DNA from: Lactiplantibacillus paraplantarum
Lineage (GTDB): Bacteria > Bacillota > Bacilli > Lactobacillales > Lactobacillaceae
Length of the DNA: 64,000 nt
Assembly: GCF_003641145.1 (NCBI RefSeq)
Contig: NZ_CP032744.1
Span: 2,170,001-2,234,000, forward strand
Reading direction: 5' to 3'
How positions within the stretch are numbered: the first letter of the stretch is position 1; every line of letters starts with the position of its first letter. The translations under genes and the position numbers were made by a program. The notes below the pieces were generated by a model. It had not been told where the DNA came from, made no database searches, and saw only the letters and a program-made list of their open reading frames with translations. Positions 1 to 6,550 of the stretch are shown in pieces.

Positions 1-35
1 TATCGCCTTTCCACGTAATTCACCTATAATTTAAA

Positions 36-341
36 TTAATCGGGATGATCTAATAAGTAATCCATCATCTCAGCTGCTGGAATCTGCCAGCCGTTATGGG
101 TATTCACATAATCAATAAAGCCACCCTGTTCAATATCCAAATCATGGCGATGCTTGGTTAAATATCGTGAGGCTCGTTCGGTTGATTTAGTTCCGTATTT
201 ATACCTGGCCAAATCTTTAAGCTTCCAAGTACAAATACCACGCTGTGCTTGCTGCCATGCTTGGAACCTCTCGTATTCTTCTTCGCTAATGAATTGGAAT
301 CCCTTTGGAGCCTCATGCCGAATCAATATCGTATCTGACAT
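36..341 (-). CDS. Phage early protein, DUF771-like
   Basis: A 101-residue protein that resembles the DUF771 family of small phage early proteins. The visible features are a central W-K-x-K-D-L-A segment, a Y-G-T-K-S motif and a C-terminal G-W-Q-I-P-A-A-E-M block. No catalytic motif is seen. It is the last of four closely packed minus-strand genes that start at 1050. Its AGGAGG ribosome binding site overlaps the stop codon of the upstream 56-residue gene, which suggests translational coupling. The family assignment is from memory of the pattern; the function is unknown, probably early phage gene expression or replication control. Confidence 0.6.
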   Translation of the reverse strand: MSDTILIRHEAPKGFQFISEEEYERFQAWQQAQRGICTWKLKDLARYKYGTKSTERASRYLTKHRHDLDIEQGGFIDYVNTHNGWQIPAAEMMDYLLDHPD

Positions 342-352
342 GTTCGCACCTC

Positions 353-523
353 CTAATATGAAACTGACATAAGTTGGCTAGCTTGCTCGTTATACTCGGC
401 CGTTACTGCTCGAAATTCAGCATCTAGTGCTTTATCGCTTAGTGCCTCAAACATTACTCTTGGTGTTTCTGGTTTAACCTTTGCTAGTGCATTGATTAAT
501 GTAGTTCGTGATAGATGTGTCAT
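353..523 (-). CDS. Small hypothetical phage protein (56 aa)
   Basis: A short ORF that starts with ATG behind GGAGGAAACAAA and encodes a 56-residue, mostly helical, soluble protein beginning MTHLSRTTL and ending QLMSVSY. It fits between its neighbours on both sides with short spacers and its stop overlaps the next ribosome binding site, so it is very likely translated as part of the early phage operon. I do not recognise a family. Confidence 0.6.
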   Translation of the reverse strand: MTHLSRTTLINALAKVKPETPRVMFEALSDKALDAEFRAVTAEYNEQASQLMSVSY

Positions 524-547
524 TTTGTTTCCTCCGTTCTTTGAAAA

Positions 548-844
548 TTAAATATTTGCTTTTAGTAACTCGAATATTCGACGCGCTTCATCAATGTTGC
601 TCTCGTTAATTTGATATACGTTAGACACACCTAAATGGAACCTAATGATCGTTTTAACTGCGTCTGACAATGAATAAGCTTTTGGATTCTTACCGTACTT
701 CTCGTTGACAAATTTCGAAATATCGTTTTTAAGCTCCATCCAAGCAGTGTTTCTTGCTTTGACTGGTGCTAGGCTTTTGGCGGCAATAGCTGCGTTTACC
801 TCTGATTGGACCATTTCGTGCAATTGTTCTTGTGTGACTTCCAT
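548..844 (-). CDS. Phage antirepressor C-terminal (ORF6C-like) protein
   Basis: A 98-residue protein with an N-terminal helix rich in Glu, Gln and Ala, then a pattern (W-x-E-L-K-N-D-I, F-V-N-E-K-Y-G, A-R-R-I-F-E-L-L) that resembles the ORF6C domain found at the C-terminus of phage antirepressors. Here the domain stands alone, without the ORF6N or BRO DNA-binding part. Its start codon overlaps the stop of the upstream HTH gene (TAATG), so the two are coupled. A role in modulating the neighbouring repressor is inferred from position and resemblance only. Confidence 0.55.
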   Translation of the reverse strand: MEVTQEQLHEMVQSEVNAAIAAKSLAPVKARNTAWMELKNDISKFVNEKYGKNPKAYSLSDAVKTIIRFHLGVSNVYQINESNIDEARRIFELLKANI

Positions 845-1050
845 TACTCGATCACCTCCTTAGGTAACAGATCCTTGACATTAATTTCTAAAGCACTTGC
901 CAACTTTATTGCCGTTCTAAGTCCAGGCGTTTTACTGGTATTTTCAATTCCACTAATTGTTGTTTGAGGAACTCCACTTAAATCGGATAATTTAGATTGT
1001 GTTAAACCTCTTTTATTGCGAAATTGGATTAATCGTTCTCTGGATGTCAT
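844..1050 (-). CDS. XRE-family helix-turn-helix regulator, Cro-like
   Basis: A 68-residue single-domain HTH_3 protein. The recognition region reads LTQSKLSDLSGVPQTTISG, followed by the typical L-x-x-A-I-K-L-A-x-A-L helix and a V-K-D-L-L-P tail. It is the first gene of the minus-strand early operon and faces the plus-strand HTH gene at 1185 across a 134-bp spacer that carries three palindromic sites. This is the arrangement of a phage lysis-lysogeny switch, with this gene in the Cro position (inference). Confidence 0.8.
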   Translation of the reverse strand: MTSRERLIQFRNKRGLTQSKLSDLSGVPQTTISGIENTSKTPGLRTAIKLASALEINVKDLLPKEVIE

Positions 1051-1068
1051 TTTTTCACCTCATCTCTG

Positions 1069-1170
1069 TATACTCTTTAGAGTATATGCTCAATTGAATG
1101 TATTGTCTACTCATTTGAGTAACTTTATTTAAAAAAATAATGTTATGTTTGTCATATACTCATTTGGGTT
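1069..1170. promoter_or_regulatory. Operator cluster of the first repressor switch
   Basis: Three related sites lie between the divergent HTH genes. Site 1 (1069-1086) is TATACTCTTTAGAGTATA, with perfect 7-bp arms. Site 2 (1108-1121) is TACTCATTTGAGTA, with perfect 5-bp arms. Site 3 (1157-1170), TACTCATTTGGGTT, keeps one good half. Centre spacings are about 37 and 49 bp. Repeated palindromes between divergent XRE genes are the usual sign of repressor operators. Which protein binds is not shown. Confidence 0.7.
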
Positions 1171-1184
1171 AGGATGTGATATTT

Positions 1185-1421
1185 ATGGATAAAACTCATA
1201 GCACGTTCTTCAAAGAACGTCTTTACTCGTACATGAAAGAACAAAACATAACATTAAATCGTGTAGCAACACTATCAGGAATGGCAGCAACAACCCTCAG
1301 CAATATTGTGAACCGCGGCTCTGCACCCAGAATTGATACTATCTATAAAATTTGTAGTGGCCTTGGTATCAGCGTCCACGACTTCTTCGACTTTCCGCCC
1401 TACAACGAGGTGGAAGAATAA
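1185..1421 (+). CDS. XRE-family HTH regulator (small repressor)
   Basis: A 78-residue HTH_3 protein (MDKTHSTFFKERLYSYMKEQ) with the HTH segment NRVATLSGMAATTLSNIV and a short tail GISVHDFFDFPPYNEVEE. An in-frame GTG lies at 1176, but only the ATG at 1185 has a sensible distance from AGGA (1171-1174). It is divergent from the Cro-like gene across the operator cluster and so occupies the repressor position. The stop codon overlaps the start of the next gene. It is much shorter than a CI repressor with a cleavable C-terminal domain. Confidence 0.75.
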   Translation: MDKTHSTFFKERLYSYMKEQNITLNRVATLSGMAATTLSNIVNRGSAPRIDTIYKICSGLGISVHDFFDFPPYNEVEE

Positions 1422-2299
1422 TGGCAACGCTAAACGATTCAATTTATGGACACAACCAATTTTCGGCACATGCCAACTATAGTGCTACACTAAAGCAAGT
1501 GCAGAGTCTCATTAATAATCAAGAAGTTTTGAATGGGTTACGCACATTAACTTTGCAAAGCAACGCGTTGAGACAACTTTCCAGTATTGCCACGTCCACT
1601 AGGCCGGCAATGCTAGCTTCAAGCAACGCGTTGAAACAGCTTTCCAGTATTGCTGCATCCACTAGGCCGGCAATACTAGCTTCAAGCAACGCGTTGAAAC
1701 AGCTTTCCAGTATTGCCGCATCCACTAGGCCGGCAATGTTAGCTTCAAGCAACACGTTGAAACAGCTTTCCAGTATTGCCATGTCCGCTAATGTAACGGC
1801 AAATACCTTAAACGCACAAATTCAAAATGTTACTGCAATGGATCTAAGAACAGGTGCCAAATTCAACACTATAATTAATCAATTAGGGCTTAAAAACGTT
1901 AAAAAAACGCAGATAGAAATTAAAAACATGGCACAATTATTTGGACCGGAAGTAGTTGAAGGCATCCTTCACTCCATTAATGAATCTACGCCTGAAGTCG
2001 TACCAACCAAGCCGATAAAGAAATTCACGGAGGCCCAAGAACAAAATGCTGAAGTAAGCAAAATAAACGAGACCTCTTATGCCCATGAAGGTAAGAATGG
2101 TGAACCGGCGTATAGTATCATCAATAAAATTTTGCAACAGTATCATTCCCTTTCTAAAATGAAATTAATTATTTTCAATGCCATACTTGGCGAACTATTT
2201 TCTGCAATGTTGAGCTCACTAATTTCAAACGTAGGCCTGGCGAATGCAATCATTATGATGCTTATCTTGACTGCGCCTTACAACGAGGTGGAAAAATAA
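1421..2299 (+). CDS. Repeat-containing membrane-anchored protein of unknown function
   Basis: A 292-residue protein of unknown family. Residues about 45-125 hold nearly four 21-residue repeats of the type SSNALKQLSSIAASTRP. The middle part is charged and hydrophilic. Residues about 245-285 are hydrophobic (ending VGLANAIIMMLILTAPY), so a C-terminal membrane anchor is likely. It is translationally coupled to the small XRE gene. The last seven residues before the stop (PYNEVEK) copy the end of the preceding gene (PYNEVEE), because a 22-bp block is repeated at both ends of this ORF. An exclusion or abortive-infection role is possible but unsupported. Confidence 0.6.
   Translation: MATLNDSIYGHNQFSAHANYSATLKQVQSLINNQEVLNGLRTLTLQSNALRQLSSIATSTRPAMLASSNALKQLSSIAASTRPAILASSNALKQLSSIAASTRPAMLASSNTLKQLSSIAMSANVTANTLNAQIQNVTAMDLRTGAKFNTIINQLGLKNVKKTQIEIKNMAQLFGPEVVEGILHSINESTPEVVPTKPIKKFTEAQEQNAEVSKINETSYAHEGKNGEPAYSIINKILQQYHSLSKMKLIIFNAILGELFSAMLSSLISNVGLANAIIMMLILTAPYNEVEK
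1552..1803 (+). repeat. Tandem 63-bp coding repeats (about four units)
   Basis: Units of 63 bp begin at about 1552, 1615, 1678 and 1741 and share the core AGCAACGCGTTGAAACAGCT. They are in frame and give 21-residue protein repeats. Units 2 and 3 are almost identical at the DNA level. Units 1 and 4 are more diverged, and the second half of unit 4 departs from the pattern. Confidence 0.85.
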
Positions 2300-2336
2300 T
2301 TTCCATAGACTTCTCACTTAAAAAGGTGGTTAAAAA

Positions 2337-2651
2337 ATGTTAACAGCTACGATTCATTTTTTAGATGGTGAAACACTAACGCTAAACGTACATGACTTTG
2401 TTTGGGGTATTCGCACTGCGCCAATTAATGATCGTCCTAAAAAAATTTCTAAAAAGAACTGGGAAAAGATAACGTACGATTTTCCTAACAAAGACGAAAT
2501 TAATGGTCCGTTTGAACTGAACGAACATATTAAGCTAGGATTAGTGCCAAGTATCACCAAACTTCTAAACAACTACACTTTCTTTTTCACTGATGATGAC
2601 CCTGGCACCGTGTTTGCCAGCTCCAAAGTGGTAAAGATTGTCAGTCATTAA
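2337..2651 (+). CDS. Hypothetical phage-region protein (104 aa)
   Basis: A soluble 104-residue protein with a beta-rich N-terminus (LTATIHFLDGETLTLNVHDF) and a charged middle. The start is supported by AAAAAGGTGG ten bases upstream. It follows the second copy of the 22-bp repeat and ends just before a terminator-like hairpin, so it closes the short plus-strand operon begun at 1185. I do not recognise the family. Confidence 0.55.
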   Translation: MLTATIHFLDGETLTLNVHDFVWGIRTAPINDRPKKISKKNWEKITYDFPNKDEINGPFELNEHIKLGLVPSITKLLNNYTFFFTDDDPGTVFASSKVVKIVSH

Positions 2652-2662
2652 CGTTTAATCCG

Positions 2663-2694
2663 AAGAGTTGCTATTTGCGATAGCGGCTCTTTTA
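2663..2694 (+). terminator. Terminator after the 1185-2651 operon
   Basis: A hairpin AAGAGTTGCTAT / ATAGCGGCTCTT with a five-base loop is followed by TTTTACTT. It lies 12 bp after the stop of the 104-residue gene. Confidence 0.6.
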
Positions 2695-2725
2695 CTTGTT
2701 ATTGGCTTCATTTTGGCATCTCCCT

Positions 2726-2956
2726 TTAATTACTCGAATTGTGTACTTCTTCTTCAAAAAAATAAGTCCATTTAACACGTTTTTTTGTCGATATATTGTT
2801 CATTCTTACAGCCATTTTCTTAGCTCTACCAACACTTGGTGTTCTGTGTCCTTGTTCGTAAGACGCTAAAGTTGTCTCTGGCATATTGAGAAATTCAGCA
2901 GCCTTTTTTTGCGTTAGTCCGTTGATGTCTCTCCACTCTTTTAACCAATGACGCAT
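2726..2956 (-). CDS. XRE-family HTH regulator (Cro-like, second switch)
   Basis: A 76-residue HTH_3 protein: MRHWLKEWRDINGLTQKKAA, then a recognition helix in NMPETTLASYEQGHRTPSV. It reads divergently from the HTH gene at 3129 across four 15-bp operators and has a clear promoter at 3008-3036. By position it is the Cro-like partner of a CI-type repressor. It is the second gene in this role within 3 kb, and here it faces a terminator rather than an early operon, so it may be a degenerate or regulatory-only remnant. Confidence 0.75.
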   Translation of the reverse strand: MRHWLKEWRDINGLTQKKAAEFLNMPETTLASYEQGHRTPSVGRAKKMAVRMNNISTKKRVKWTYFFEEEVHNSSN

Positions 2957-2977
2957 GTTAACACCTCCTAACTAAGT

Positions 2978-3096
2978 AATACGTTTCGCGTACCTTTGAT
3001 GCTCACTAATATAATACAATTCGTGTACTTAGTCAACACAAAAATACTCTAAACGAGTATTTTTTATATTTCTGTACAAAATACGCATTATGCGTA
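2978..3096. promoter_or_regulatory. Four 15-bp operators of the second switch
   Basis: Four sites have 5-bp arms and a 5-bp centre: AATACGTTTCGCGTA (2978-2992), AATACAATTCGTGTA (3013-3027), TACTCTAAACGAGTA (3045-3059) and TACGCATTATGCGTA (3082-3096). The last two have perfect arms. Centre spacings are 35, 32 and 37 bp, roughly three helical turns. The second site sits inside the spacer of the minus-strand promoter, which fits repression of the 2726 gene. Confidence 0.8.
3008..3036 (-). promoter_or_regulatory. Promoter for the 2726-2956 regulator
   Basis: Read on the minus strand, TTGACT (3036-3031), a 17-bp spacer and TATATT (3013-3008) form a good sigma-A promoter. Operator 2 covers most of the spacer. 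Confidence 0.7.
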
Positions 3097-3128
3097 GTAA
3101 TCTTATAATTAATGAAGGAGGCCTATCG

Positions 3129-3491
3129 ATGTTTGCTGAACGCCTTAAAGAATTACGAAAAAGAGAAGCTGGTCTAACGCAAGAGAGATTAGCAATGCAA
3201 TTAGGCATGGCCAAAACAACACTGGCTTCCTATGAACAAGGAAAACGACAGCCTGATCTTGAAACACTTTCTAAAATTGCAGATCGTTTTTCCGTGACAA
3301 CTGACTACTTGCTTGGAAAAAATGGCACGCCAAAATGGGCAACCAAGAAAGATACCATTGACCTGAAGGATTTTCTTGAAGCAAATGAGGGTTCGATGAC
3401 CTATGGGGGTGAAGATCTTACTGAAGAAGAAAAACAACAAGTGCGTGTGGCCATGGCAACAATATTCTGGAAACGCCACAAGCATGATTAG
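3129..3491 (+). CDS. Phage CI-like repressor, XRE family
   Basis: A 120-residue protein: N-terminal HTH_3 domain (MFAERLKELRKREAGLTQER, then MAKTTLASYEQGKRQPDLET), the linker VTTDYLLGKNGTP, and a short acidic C-terminal part (GGEDLTEEEKQQVR). The frame is open upstream to 3090, but GGAGG at 3117-3121 points to ATG 3129. It lies directly before an ImmA-type peptidase gene with an 11-bp gap, the classical layout of a repressor inactivated by ImmA/IrrE cleavage. It shares the segment TTLASYEQG with the divergent Cro-like protein, consistent with related operator recognition. Confidence 0.85.
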   Translation: MFAERLKELRKREAGLTQERLAMQLGMAKTTLASYEQGKRQPDLETLSKIADRFSVTTDYLLGKNGTPKWATKKDTIDLKDFLEANEGSMTYGGEDLTEEEKQQVRVAMATIFWKRHKHD

Positions 3492-3502
3492 GAGTTGTAC
3501 TT

Positions 3503-3916
3503 ATGGATAGAGTAAAAGATATCGTTAAAGCTATTGTCAACCGTTATCACACAGCGGACCCGTTTGTAATTGCGGAAAAGCTTAACATACAAGTAGAATG
3601 GTGTGACTTCGGGGCAATGCCCCTGGGTAAAAATGCTTATGACAACCAAGAGCCTATCATACTACTCAATAATTCTATTAAACACACGCCTACACAGTAT
3701 TTCATACTCGGTCATGAGCTGGGACACGTTATATTCCACGAGGGGCTGATTGGGTACTACACTTCCGTTAAACATGGACATTCTAAGTTTGAACGTGAAG
3801 CTGATGAATTTTCAGTTGGATTAATGGGAATGTTTTTTATTGAGGAAAATGGTCATATTCCCTATTCATACAGAGAACTGGCCTATCAATACGGAGTACC
3901 ATTCGACAAAGATTAA
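3503..3916 (+). CDS. ImmA/IrrE-family metallopeptidase
   Basis: A 137-residue zinc peptidase of the ImmA/IrrE (DUF955) family. The metal site is visible as H-E-L-G-H in the segment FILGHELGHVIFHEG, and a downstream acidic F-E-R-E-A-D-E-F supplies the expected third ligand. Family knowledge: these enzymes cleave the cognate phage or ICE repressor upon induction. The gene lies directly after the CI-like repressor, which is the natural substrate candidate (inference). Confidence 0.9.
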   Translation: MDRVKDIVKAIVNRYHTADPFVIAEKLNIQVEWCDFGAMPLGKNAYDNQEPIILLNNSIKHTPTQYFILGHELGHVIFHEGLIGYYTSVKHGHSKFEREADEFSVGLMGMFFIEENGHIPYSYRELAYQYGVPFDKD

Positions 3917-3938
3917 TATCAATTAATTTGGAGGAATT

Positions 3939-4877
3939 ATGGAAACTTTTGCCGAGATAATGTTCTTCATCTCATTGTTAATATTTATATATTTTATATG
4001 TCAGGGAATTTTTAAACTTATTAAAGGTGGCGGCTCAAAACGATCTTTTAAATATGGCTTGATTGCTCTCGCTGCATCTTTTCTATTTGTTATTGTAGGA
4101 CTAATAGCTAATCCAGTTAAGAATACAGTAAGCAGTAAGGACACGATAGCACACCCGAAAAAAATCAGTACGTCAAAGATTGAAAGCGACGATAAACGTT
4201 CTAACAAAAAGCATTCGAACAAATCAAGTAGCAAAAGAAGTGATTCGAAGAAGACTAGCTCAAATAAAACAAGTAACATCAAAAAAAAATCTTCCGAGAA
4301 TAATAGTGACACTAAGAAGACTGTAGCCAAAAAATCTTCAAGCAAAAATAAAGCTAGTGCTAAAAAAGCTACGAAAAAGCAATACAATTTCAATAAAGTT
4401 AAGCTTGGCATGACTAAGTCTAAAATAATTAGTATTCTTGGTAAACCAGATTCCGATACCTCTGGAACTCTATCATATGGCAAGGATTATTTAATGCTAA
4501 ACGAGAAGGGAAAACTATTCAGTGGTTCCCCTAAAGCTATTCAAAAACAAATAGATGCCAATATAAAAAAAGAAAAAGCTTCTTCTAGTAAGAAAGTAGA
4601 AAACGATCGTGAATTACGCTCTTATGCGAAAATCTTCGGTCAAAAGGACGTTGAGACTCTTCAAAAATATGTTGGAACAGTTTACTCTTCAATAGAAACA
4701 TCTAGTGGTATGGCCTATGGTTACAGCACTGAATATGGAATGCTTTACAGATTAGATGATAGTAGCACTGGTATCACTCATGTATATAAAGATGGCCTTG
4801 GAGACTCTGGTACACAACTGTATGTCGGTCAGACCATCAAACAAAAACAACGTAAAAATTATTATTACTATAACTAG
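3939..4877 (+). CDS. Membrane protein with Ser/Lys-rich linker and SmpA/OmlA-like domain
   Basis: A 312-residue protein with two N-terminal membrane segments (about residues 4-26 and 38-60), a long linker of Ser, Lys, Asn and Thr (about 70-145), and a folded part beginning FNKVKLGMTKSKIISILGKP, which resembles the SmpA/OmlA (BamE-like) fold. The extreme C-terminus has a Tyr run. GGAGGAATT precedes the start. The layout matches 5248-5967. Proteins like this are common between the repressor and integrase of Lactobacillus prophages, where superinfection exclusion is often proposed; the role here is unproven. Confidence 0.7.
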   Translation: METFAEIMFFISLLIFIYFICQGIFKLIKGGGSKRSFKYGLIALAASFLFVIVGLIANPVKNTVSSKDTIAHPKKISTSKIESDDKRSNKKHSNKSSSKRSDSKKTSSNKTSNIKKKSSENNSDTKKTVAKKSSSKNKASAKKATKKQYNFNKVKLGMTKSKIISILGKPDSDTSGTLSYGKDYLMLNEKGKLFSGSPKAIQKQIDANIKKEKASSSKKVENDRELRSYAKIFGQKDVETLQKYVGTVYSSIETSSGMAYGYSTEYGMLYRLDDSSTGITHVYKDGLGDSGTQLYVGQTIKQKQRKNYYYYN

Positions 4878-4886
4878 GAGGAAGAC

Positions 4887-5141
4887 ATGTCTATTATTCT
4901 CACATGGTTAATAATTATTATCGCTATTATGTACTGGATTTTAAATAAGTTCGTTAAATTCATGACAGCGGGACATCTCAAACTAAAAGATTTAATTCGT
5001 GCAGGTCTTTGGTCAATGATTGGAATTTTCATCTGGAAAAAGTTACACCCAAATGAAGATATACCGGACCGCTTTAACTCAGAAATTAATAAGTATAAGG
5101 GACTTCTCGCACAGACACAGAAAAATCACGATAAGAATTAA
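4887..5141 (+). CDS. Small membrane protein (84 aa)
   Basis: It begins with a strongly hydrophobic segment (MSIILTWLIIIIAIMYWILN), has a second short hydrophobic stretch around residues 38-50 and ends in a charged tail. AGGAGG lies six bases upstream of ATG, only ten bases after the previous stop, so it belongs to the same operon. No family is recognised. Confidence 0.6.
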   Translation: MSIILTWLIIIIAIMYWILNKFVKFMTAGHLKLKDLIRAGLWSMIGIFIWKKLHPNEDIPDRFNSEINKYKGLLAQTQKNHDKN

Positions 5142-5247
5142 TATTGCTATAGACCAGATAGGAAGTCGATAAAGGCTAGGAGTTGGGACTACTTATAGTT
5201 CGGGGAATTATTGTTATTGGGGAATAACATATTTTGGAGGGATTACT

Positions 5248-5967
5248 TTGGATATATTTTTTACATTTATGTTTCTTGTATCTTTAATTGCGTTAGCTTA
5301 CTTTTCAATTCGTGGGGGAATTCATCATTTCACAAAAACAGGTGTTAATCGTCTATACAAAAAATACACCTTAATCTCAGTAGGACTAACAATCCTATTC
5401 TTAGCATTAACGGTTTGGGCCGCCCCTTCTGGCACAGCAAGATCGAGTGCATCACAGTCAGATACAGCCTCAAGTAGCAAAGCAAAGAAAAGTTCAGCAA
5501 AAGATGCATCGAAAAGAAAGGCTAGTATCAGTAAAGCTAACTCTATTAAAGAGAAGGATTCATCTGAAAGCGCCCTATCAAGCAGCAAAGAAGAATCTGC
5601 AAGTATTGCTGCCTCCAAGTCTGAATCCAAAGAGAATTCAGAGAGTATGGCTAGTTCTGAATCCGAAGCAAGCAAAAAGCAGTCTGAGGCAGAAAGCTCT
5701 TCAATAGCTAAAGCCAGTTCAGAATCATCAGTTGCTAGCTCGTCATCAGCTAAAAAAGCGAGCGAAACAAGTACTACAGACAATGCTTCTTATACACAAA
5801 ACGGTGGTTGGACTACTGCTGCTTCTGGTATGGTTTTTGTATCAGACTCCAATAAGTACTACACCAGCGTTAAAAATCCAGGTAATTACCAATATATGAC
5901 CCAGAGTGCTGCTGATAATTCTGGTGCCAAGCCAGCACCACGGGGCAATCAATACGCAAGACCATAA
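5248..5967 (+). CDS. Membrane-anchored Ser-rich protein (prophage lysogenic module)
   Basis: A 239-residue protein that starts with TTG behind TTGGAGGG. Two N-terminal membrane segments (about 1-20 and 34-54) precede a long low-complexity stretch of Ser, Ala, Lys and Glu (about 60-185) and a small C-terminal domain (NGGWTTAASGMVFVSDSNKY). The first 60 residues look like a divergent copy of those of 3939-4877, with the same order of membrane helices and a short G-rich linker. Probably surface exposed; function unknown. A small hairpin follows it at 5974-5992. Confidence 0.65.
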   Translation: MDIFFTFMFLVSLIALAYFSIRGGIHHFTKTGVNRLYKKYTLISVGLTILFLALTVWAAPSGTARSSASQSDTASSSKAKKSSAKDASKRKASISKANSIKEKDSSESALSSSKEESASIAASKSESKENSESMASSESEASKKQSEAESSSIAKASSESSVASSSSAKKASETSTTDNASYTQNGGWTTAASGMVFVSDSNKYYTSVKNPGNYQYMTQSAADNSGAKPAPRGNQYARP

Positions 5968-5973
5968 CAGGTC

Positions 5974-5993
5974 CAAGCCCTCGTCGGGGCTTT
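5974..5993 (+). terminator. Short terminator-like hairpin
   Basis: AAGCCC and GGGCTT form a 6-bp stem with loop TCGTCG, followed by a short T run. It lies between the membrane protein gene and the first tRNA-like gene. Confidence 0.4.
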
Positions 5994-5996
5994 CAC

Positions 5997-6088
5997 GCGA
6001 GTGTAGTTCAACGGTAGAACAATTATTTGCACACTTCTCATAGGTCTCACATCCTATATTGATGCAGGTTCGACTCCTGCCGCTCGCA
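5997..6088 (+). tRNA. tRNA-Gly-like gene with expanded anticodon arm (1)
   Basis: The acceptor stem (GCGAGTG / CGCTCGC, one wobble), D-arm (GTTC AACGGTA GAAC) and T-arm (GCAGG TTCGACT CCTGC) are all intact, with correct junctions. Between D-arm and T-arm there are 43 nt instead of about 22. A normal 5-bp, 7-nt anticodon arm cannot be drawn; an ATAGG/CCTAT stem and a weak outer AAT/ATT pairing are the only helices. It is therefore tRNA-like but not a recognisable decoder. No CCA is encoded. Confidence 0.6.
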
Positions 6089-6135
6089 TTGTAACAAATA
6101 ACCCATACTACCGCTTACTTTAGCACGTACATCAC

Positions 6136-6222
6136 GTGGGCGTAATTCAATGGTAGAATAACGATTTCAGCCCTTCTCTCTCGTTTGAAATTGTTATGTA
6201 GGTTCAATCCCTGCCACCCACT
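6136..6222 (+). tRNA. tRNA-Gly-like gene with expanded anticodon arm (2)
   Basis: The acceptor stem is GTGGGCG / CACCCAC (one C-A mismatch), the D-arm ATTC AATGGTA GAAT and the T-arm GTAGG TTCAATC CCTGC. In place of the anticodon arm there is a 10-bp stem (6160-6169 with 6186-6195, one G-T pair) closed by a 16-nt pyrimidine-rich loop, GCCCTTCTCTCTCGTT. The variable loop is only two bases. The overall fold is a tRNA with a doubled anticodon arm. It lies 47 bp after the first such gene. Confidence 0.65.
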
Positions 6223-6245
6223 TTTAAAAGAAAGAAGGTAAGATT

Positions 6246-6422
6246 ATGGATAAAGATATGTCGAAATACGAACTCATAGATAACATTACTAATGACTTAA
6301 CCTCTTTTATTAATCTGTATGCTTTCGTTTATCTTACAAAAGATAGCTACTCAAGGAAAGAATATGACCGCATAATCCAAGGAATGGAAAGAGATATGGT
6401 TGATCGTCTTAAGCAAAAATAA
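6246..6422 (+). CDS. Small acidic hypothetical protein (58 aa)
   Basis: An ORF starting MDKDMSKYELIDNITNDLTS and ending RDMVDRLKQK, preceded by AGAAAGAAGGT. It is predicted to be mostly helical and soluble, with Tyr-rich patches. It lies between tRNA-like genes 2 and 3, so the tRNA-like genes and this ORF may share one transcript. No family is recognised. Confidence 0.5.
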   Translation: MDKDMSKYELIDNITNDLTSFINLYAFVYLTKDSYSRKEYDRIIQGMERDMVDRLKQK

Positions 6423-6449
6423 TTGTAGGTACATTCTAATTAACTGTTG

Positions 6450-6477
6450 AGCCGACCAAAACCCATTGTTGGCTCTT
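6450..6477 (+). terminator. Hairpin before tRNA-Gly
   Basis: GAGCCGAC pairs with GTTGGCTC (one G-T pair) across a 12-base loop and is followed by only two T residues. It is either a weak terminator of the 58-residue gene or a processing signal. Confidence 0.35.
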
Positions 6478-6479
6478 AT

Positions 6480-6550
6480 GCGAGTGTAGTTTAGTGGTAA
6501 AACGACAGCCTTCCAAGCTGTAGTCGCGGGTCCGATTCCCGTCACTCGCT
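6480..6550 (+). tRNA. tRNA-Gly (anticodon TCC)
   Basis: A complete cloverleaf: acceptor GCGAGTG / CACTCGC, D-arm GTTT AGTGGTA AAAC, anticodon arm ACAGC CTTCCAA GCTGT with anticodon TCC, T-arm GCGGG TCCGATT CCCGT. No CCA is encoded. Acceptor and D-arm are close to those of the two expanded tRNA-like genes upstream, so all three probably share an ancestor. Its 3' end is repeated at 7922-7936. Confidence 0.9.

Larger units (their letters stand above)
1401..2300 (+). repeat. 22-bp direct repeat flanking the 1421-2299 gene
   Basis: The block that begins TACAACGAGGTGGAA and ends AATAAT occurs at 1401-1422 and again at 2279-2300 with a single mismatch. Each copy encodes the last residues, the stop codon and a Shine-Dalgarno (AGGTGG). 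The coordinates given span both copies and the gene between them. Recombination between the copies would remove the gene cleanly and leave the upstream regulator intact. Confidence 0.8.

Noticed and set aside
4001..5783. Leu-rich minus-strand ORFs opposite the two Ser/Lys-rich membrane protein genes
   Set aside because: Reverse complements of Ser/Lys-rich codons give Leu/Phe-rich frames; there are no ribosome binding sites and the plus-strand genes have clear starts.
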